Shown here: positions 58,690 through 64,000 of the stretch, in pieces
Numbering within the stretch: the stretch's first letter is position 1
Layout: every line of letters begins with the position of its first letter
Assembly: GCF_000237925.1 (NCBI RefSeq)
Contig: NC_031495.1
Location: 36,735,511 to 36,799,510, forward strand
Direction: 5' to 3'
DNA from: Schistosoma mansoni
Taxonomy: Eukaryota > Platyhelminthes > Trematoda > Strigeidida > Schistosomatidae
Length of the DNA: 64,000 nt
Notes under the pieces: model-generated
What the model saw: the letters and a program-made list of their open reading frames with translations, nothing else
Databases searched by the model: none
Told to the model about the DNA's origin: nothing
Translations under genes and position numbers: made by a program

Positions 58690-59540
58690 TATTACTTTTA
58701 CTTACGCCTGCTACCCCCAATGTAGCATAGGCCACTGACCAGCATTCTCCAACACAGTCGTTCTGTCATGAGCCTTCCTTTCTAGTTCTATCCAGTTGTT
58801 ATTCATTTTTCTCATATCTGTCTCCATTTCTCGGCGTAATTTGTTCTTTGGTCTTCAGGATTTCATGTGAGGGCTTGCCTTGTGAAGCAGTTCGGTGCTT
58901 TCCTCAATGTGTGTCCTATCCACTTCCAACGCTTCTTCCTGCGCTGGATGGAATCTGGTATGTTCTCTTCCACAGTAGGTTGTTGCTGATAGTGTCTGGC
59001 CAACGGGTCTGAAGTATTTTGTGTAGACAACTGTTAATAAACACTTGTATCTTCTGGATGAAGGCTTTCGTAGTTCTCCAGGTTTCCGCCCCATATAGTA
59101 GAACTGTCTTGACATTTGTATTGAAAATTCTGATCTTGGTATTGGTTGACAATTATTTTGAGTTCCAGATGTTCTTCAGTTGTAAATATGCTGCTCTTGC
59201 TTTGCCGATCCTCGCCCTCACATCTGCATCAGATCCACCGTGTTCATCGATGATGTTGCCCAGATATGTAAAGGTTTTGACATTCTCAAAAGCTTCTCCG
59301 TCAAGTGTAATTCTATCGGTGCATGCTGTATTGTATTGGAGAATCTTGCTTTTCCCTTTGTTTATATTGAGACCTACTGCTGCTGAGGCTGTTGCTACAC
59401 TGTCTGTCTTCTCCTGCATTTGTTGTTGAGTGTGTGATAGAAGGGACAGATTACCTGAGAAGTCTAGACCGTCCATCTGCATCCTAGCTGTCCCGTAGAA
59501 AACTAACTCGCTAAAAAAAGCTAATCAGGAAAAATCATTT
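58690..59540 (-). mobile_element. RTE LINE 3' part with an inverted leader piece
   Basis: The minus-strand RT end (from the [18 protein letters not shown] region, frames 59482-59153 and 59152-58855, to the TAAG-type tail at about 58700) is joined at 59491-59493, through a 3-bp TCC overlap, to a leader segment in the opposite orientation (CCCGTAGAAAACTAACTCGC). About 2.2 kb of the element between the two pieces is missing. Frames are shifted in at least one place. Confidence 0.82.
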
Positions 59541-60084
59541 TTAAAATATCACAAGACCGAAAAAATACTAGTGTGCTATTTACTTCATCTTTATAGTTCT
59601 TAATGACATACAAAGTAATCACAAAGAAGAAATATGTAAACAGTATGTTTTTATTGTAAGTATTGGCATTTTTGTCTAGATCATTTGAAATCTAACTACA
59701 AATATTCATTTATACTCTATAGCACACTGAAAGGATAGAATTATCAATATGTTTTATCAATTTTTTTGTAGATTTTTTCAAAAACATTTATTGATGTATA
59801 AGTCATTTATATATGAAGCAACCATTGAACAATGATCTGCGGTTCCCTTCACTTTCGATTATCAACCACTTTTAGAGTTTTCTGCATTCCATGTTAAGTC
59901 AATAAAGAGGTTTACTGCATACTGCTAACTTCAAGTGTTGTCAGTAATTACCAGGAAGCACCTAAAACATCACGGAAACTTTTGATATGCTAAGCAAATT
60001 GTTGTCTTCTTTTTCTGCTTTATGACAATCTATAGAGTATAAAAGTACTATTGTAATAAGCTCCAATATTTAGAAATTACTGTT
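59541..60084. other. Intron or intergenic, nothing recognised
   Basis: AT-rich; no feature recognised. Confidence 0.4.
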
Positions 60085-60584
60085 TTATTTTATTTATTGG
60101 TACAAAAGAGAACAGAATATGTGTCACACAAGTCACTTGATTTGTGTGTGGGCTGTGATACTGCACGGGTGCCAAAACCGAAGTAGGTTGTTTTCATAGG
60201 GAGCCACTCTCTGAGTCTTTGACCTAAAGATCTGATCCACAAGGCAGTGGAGCATCGTAAGGAGATGCAGTCCCATGATAGCCAGTGACCGACAGTAGGT
60301 TCATACACCATTTGTTCCCTCAGGATACTGGAGCCCATGTACACCATTTGTTTGGAATCAGGGTTTTCCAACTCCCCTAGGTGGACCCCCATACCCACCA
60401 AGCATGGTAAAGCGTCGGACATTCGCTTTTCGTCCTCTCAATTCGTAAGTAACACCCTTACCACGAGAAGGTAATTAGTAGAACTTCTCTGGCAGTGGTT
60501 TTACGCACGTGGTCATGTGAGAGCATTTTGAGAGAGAGAGAGCTGACTCTCCCCACTCGGCCGTACCAGGGCATTTGGGGGCTG
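60085..60584 (-). mobile_element. VGHW-family retroposon, near full length
   Basis: Tail at the left (TTTTATTTTATTTATTGG), body on the minus strand. The frame 60422-60090 carries EPTVGHWLSWDCISLRC and continues upstream of ELENPDSKQ to an ATG (MSDALPCLVGMGVHLGE), the only copy with an upstream ATG in frame. Confidence 0.8.
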
Positions 60585-62575
60585 AAGTTCCATCGGTTAT
60601 ATGTTTCTATTTTGTGTGTATTTGAAGATTATCTTGAATCCAGTATAAAAACAGTCTTCGCAGCTTATCAAATGTTTCTTCTCTTAAATCGCATTGAATA
60701 ATCACTAATGGGAGGAAGCTCAAGAAGAAAGTGATGAAAAACTCAGACAACAAAATTTCGAAAACATATATTCGATAAAACAATGTTTTTTTATAAAACA
60801 TCAGATTAGAATATTGTGAGATTGTAGTTTGTGCAGTTCGATAAGTTTTGCTAATTATGTTATAAAAAACATTGATAATCTATGGTCACTTACCTCTAAA
60901 AAACAGTATTGATTCCTTATGTATCATCTTTTTATCTGTTTACTCAGGGTTTAAGCAACTTTCATTCATAACACAATTATCAAATATTCTCATCAAGGTA
61001 TACCATACTGTCTGTATAGCTCAGGGTAAGTATGTTTACCTCGTACAGTTTCCTCACTTGACACACTATTAGGATAGAATGAAAAGAATAACATTACTGG
61101 TAACAGGTACAAAGGAACTGGAGCAAATTCACTACATCATATGCGGAATGGTTATTGTATTCTGTTAACAATGAATACATAGAGGGTTTAAAAGTCCCAT
61201 CTAAAACATGGCTACTTTTCTGGTTTGATCTTAATTTGGTTAATGTTACTGAAGTGTCTGAGGATATATGCAAAATATGATTGTTTAAACAGTATGTTAC
61301 AAATCTCAAAAAACTAATAGTTATTTAACGAATACATTCTAGTTTAAAGATCAAAGAGATTCTACTTTGTCACAATTATTTATTCCTTATGTATCCCGAG
61401 TACAATGAAATATTTTTTTAAGGAATAAACCTTGATACCAGTTAATAAATAAGTTAGAAGGAATCACATGGCTTCTAATAATTTATGAGCATACTAATCC
61501 AAAACTTAGTTAGTGATACATACAAAAGTCACTAAAGCATCATAAATTATATAAGTACATAATATATTTGGTATAGTTAGTGTCTTTTTTTAAAGAAATT
61601 ATAGATACCAAAAATGATTGTTTTCAAGATCATCAACAAACCAAAGAGAAATATACCATAACCCTTATTCTATAACATTAAGAAATCATATGTTATATCG
61701 AACCGGTAATAGAAACATTTCTAAAAGTCATATTGATGCGATTGTAGTTATGACGTGATGAAATTTTGAAACTTACCGATATGATTAAAGCTAAAATTTT
61801 AAAATAGTGTAAACATAATGTACATGTTAAAATAAGCGTTAGAAGAGGAAAATGTATATGATGTAAGACAATAATTGTCATATCCTAGCAAAGACATGAG
61901 TGAGGGTAACTTCCGAGACCTAATAACGGTCTATTATTCTATATATATTCTTATTGTTTAACTATTGAGTAATTAGATTGTGTTTATCTATATTCATCTT
62001 ATTATAAGCTTCATTTAGACCTATGGATTATTATTATTATTATACGATTTACTGTTCCTAAATTATACTCAGTTTATTGATTATTGTCGCCCACGTTCAC
62101 AGCCACATTTGGCTTGATCTTGTACAAATATTAGTTTCTATTTTATGGTGTGCTACGATGCCTGAAATAAACGATTAGCACAGCAGAAGCTGCGATTGGT
62201 GTTTTTGGACTCAATTGGAAGGGCTAGGCGGACAAGGGACTAATAAGAACACTAGACTGCTCATGCCAGTTGAACGACATTGATTTGGCACAGTGTTAAG
62301 TTTGGATAAGTCGTATTTCTATTGGTGGATAATTCACGTGATAAAAAGCCGGATAGAAGACCACAACAAATTGGCATACGGCCTTGTTCTTTTTTTAAAA
62401 TTCATAACAATAATTATGTGTGATTGTATTTGTCAGTAAACTTTTCAAAGCTTTAGTATTCAGTAGTTTTATCATAAGATTTATCGATTTTTTTAGTCAA
62501 ACTATCTTGATAATATCAAGGTAACAATACGAGGAATAGCTATACTAATAAATATTTCCTATGGTTGTGCTCATA
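60585..62575. other. Right flank, no gene recognised
   Basis: AT-rich. The block 61970-62380 has a higher GC content, an AATAAA and a TTGATCTTGTACAAATATTA segment; it looks like a dispersed repeat but cannot be assigned. A hydrophobic minus-strand frame at 61881-61775 ends at a GTAAGT; see the rejected list. Confidence 0.35.
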
Positions 62576-62579
62576 TTCC

Positions 62580-62745
62580 ATTCAGAAGTGGTTTTGTGGA
62601 GATTTCAGTATTTGCATAGTTGAAATCATGAGTTAATTGAAGCTTAGACCACCATGAAAAACCTGAAAGCACTGGACGGCCGTTTTATCCTATTGTGGGA
62701 CTCCTCAGCAGTGCGCATTCAAGATCCCGCCTCGCGAGATCCAAT
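62580..62745 (-). repeat. Hammerhead SINE family B
   Basis: On the minus strand: CTCGCGAGGCGGGATCTTG, then GCGCACTGCTGAGGAGTCCC, GGATAAAACGGCCGTC and CAGTGC, then the tail through CATGATTTCAACTATG to a CTCCACAAAACC end. Stem I and the GTC triplet are kept, but the GAAA box reads AAAA (G12 lost), so cleavage is unlikely. Confidence 0.8.
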
Positions 62746-64000
62746 GATTATTCGCCAATCTCTTTTAGCCACTTTTCTTATGCATAAGTACTATTAATTA
62801 TTTTATTCGATTATTCTGTTAACTTGCCTTTGATAATAGTATACTCAAAGTAAATACATTTAATGAAAATAACTTCACCCTTATCATTCATCTTAAAACA
62901 AGTTATGAATGATATGTTCTATGACTTATTGAACATGTTTCATGCTAATGTAGATACAAATCAAATGTTTATAAAGATAGTGTTAGAACTAGAAAAAAAT
63001 ACAAAGTGAAAGTGATTTACTAGGATAAGCGCGAAGGACTCTCTAAACGACTGTGATAATTTTTTAATCCTAAACAGTCAATTAGAAGATAATAAATATA
63101 GATGAATGACTTATGGTGCTAGTAATTACAATTAAGATTTAGAGCTTAATAAATAGGGTTAAGATTAAAATGTGAAGTTTACGATTTAAGGTAGAGGACG
63201 AGTCTGTTACTAGTCTGTATGTACCTTGTTCTTAAACTGGAGTTTAGGATTAAGATCTGCATTTCAACCCTAAACTCTAAATCTTAATCCTATAAACTAA
63301 ATCCCATTCCTAACATTAAGCTTTAGTAATGAATGATATTCCGGTCAATAAGACTAATCATCAATGTTCAGCAGACACTATATTTTGACATACAGGCTAT
63401 GAAGTTGTTATGACGTGTTCTTTTCTTATTGGTTAGCCCATATAAATCAACTCTTATCGTGAAAAATTGATCTTTTAGTCGGGAGAAATAATACCATTAA
63501 GCTAAATTCGATGTTAAGAGAGAGATATGTTTTTTTGAACAAAACATCAAAGTATCCATCTGTAAATAGTGAATATTTTTGATAGTTATTATATATCTAT
63601 ATATCTATCAGTCAAGTGAAACTTTGTTGGATTATTGCAACACTGCATAGAAGTCTGTATTGTATATATAAGTAATGCTTGTCTATATATATATATAATT
63701 TGCTCATATATAATTCTGATAATGTGTTTGTTGCAACTTAAGGATTATGTAATGCATGTCACTTATTAAAACTAATCTGCTGAACAGTTTGAAAATACAC
63801 TTATAATGAGATACAGGGACAGTCATTTCAACATTCTCGAATAATACGAACATACAATTTGTTATAGTATTATTTATTTCAAGTTTCGCTCATACCGATT
63901 ACACAGTTCTAATACACATTTGAGAAGCAATCAAGCACGTACTTTACGTCCAATAAATATAAAATAGTCAATATAGTTTGCATTCAAAATTTTAACCTTT
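62746..64000. other. Right end, no gene recognised
   Basis: AT-rich with short TA and TATC microsatellite stretches near 63590-63615 and 63680-63700. An imperfect inverted repeat AGTTTAGGATTAAGAT / ATCTTAATCCTATAAACT lies at about 63240-63295. No exon of the DGAT2-like gene was found. Confidence 0.4.

Noticed and set aside
61775-61881. Hydrophobic minus-strand frame (MTIIVLHHIHFPLL...) ending at a GTAAGT donor, possible signal-peptide exon
   Set aside because: No neighbouring exon, no acceptor or promoter evidence, and AT-rich DNA often encodes such stretches by chance.
63120-63320. Telomere-like AGGGTTAAGATT and CCCTAAACTCTAAATC stretches
   Set aside because: The units are irregular and few, without a TTAGGG array; more likely an imperfect inverted repeat in AT-rich DNA.
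1-64000. CRISPR arrays, operons, bacterial-type promoters
   Set aside because: None present; spliced genes and LINE/SINE content show an animal genome.

Overview
The window is AT-rich animal DNA with intron-split genes and a dense mix of retroposons. The mobile elements (SR2-like RTE LINEs, tRNA-headed SINEs carrying hammerhead ribozymes of the schistosome Sm-alpha type), a 34-nt intron and the protein matches all point to a blood fluke, Schistosoma or a close schistosomatid. The species cannot be fixed from the sequence alone. Protein identities come from recognising conserved motifs by eye; no search was run.

Host genes, left to right: (1) the 3' part of an SLC66A1/PQLC2-like lysosomal cationic amino-acid transporter (+, exons at 1270-1356, 3029-3199, 5861-5977); (2) LSM10, an Sm-like protein of the U7 snRNP (+, exons 11786-12028 and 15820-16185, first exon uncertain); (3) EIF3H, subunit h of initiation factor 3 (+, 20565-27072); (4) a complete DGAT2-type acyltransferase (-, 41959 down to 28933, four exons, 439 aa); (5) exon 1 of a second DGAT2-type gene (+, 50304-51129), whose later exons are not in the window. 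The two DGAT2 genes are diverging paralogues about 8.3 kb apart. They share the phase of the first intron and a long asparagine-rich/acidic insert just before the HPHG active-site motif. EIF3H and the first DGAT2 gene converge tail to tail.

Mobile DNA fills most introns and gaps. A whole 3.2-kb RTE LINE (32239-35445) with an open 1005-codon frame and a 13-bp target-site duplication sits antisense in intron 1 of the minus-strand DGAT2 gene. Related material includes a diverged copy (43741-46505), a 5'-truncated copy with a 15-bp duplication (56187-56601), a copy with an inverted leader (58690-59540) and two 'leader only' copies (29215-29344, 51809-51900). The first leader-only copy has its own target-site duplication. 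A second LINE type, decayed, lies at 7860-8705, 17400-20100 (-), 21650-24115 and 28417-28591 (-). A retroposon of about 520 bp with a TAAA-type tail, here called the VGHW family after a peptide its frame encodes, is present seven times. Two hammerhead SINE families (A, Sm-alpha-like; B) are scattered through the window and repeatedly form inverted head-to-head pairs.

The most unusual observations are the leader-only RTE copy with its own duplication, the recurring inverted SINE pairs, a 27-bp perfect hairpin at a LINE 5' junction that looks like an inverted copy of target DNA, and an ungapped block of about 530 bp that is nearly identical between two otherwise diverged LINE remnants.
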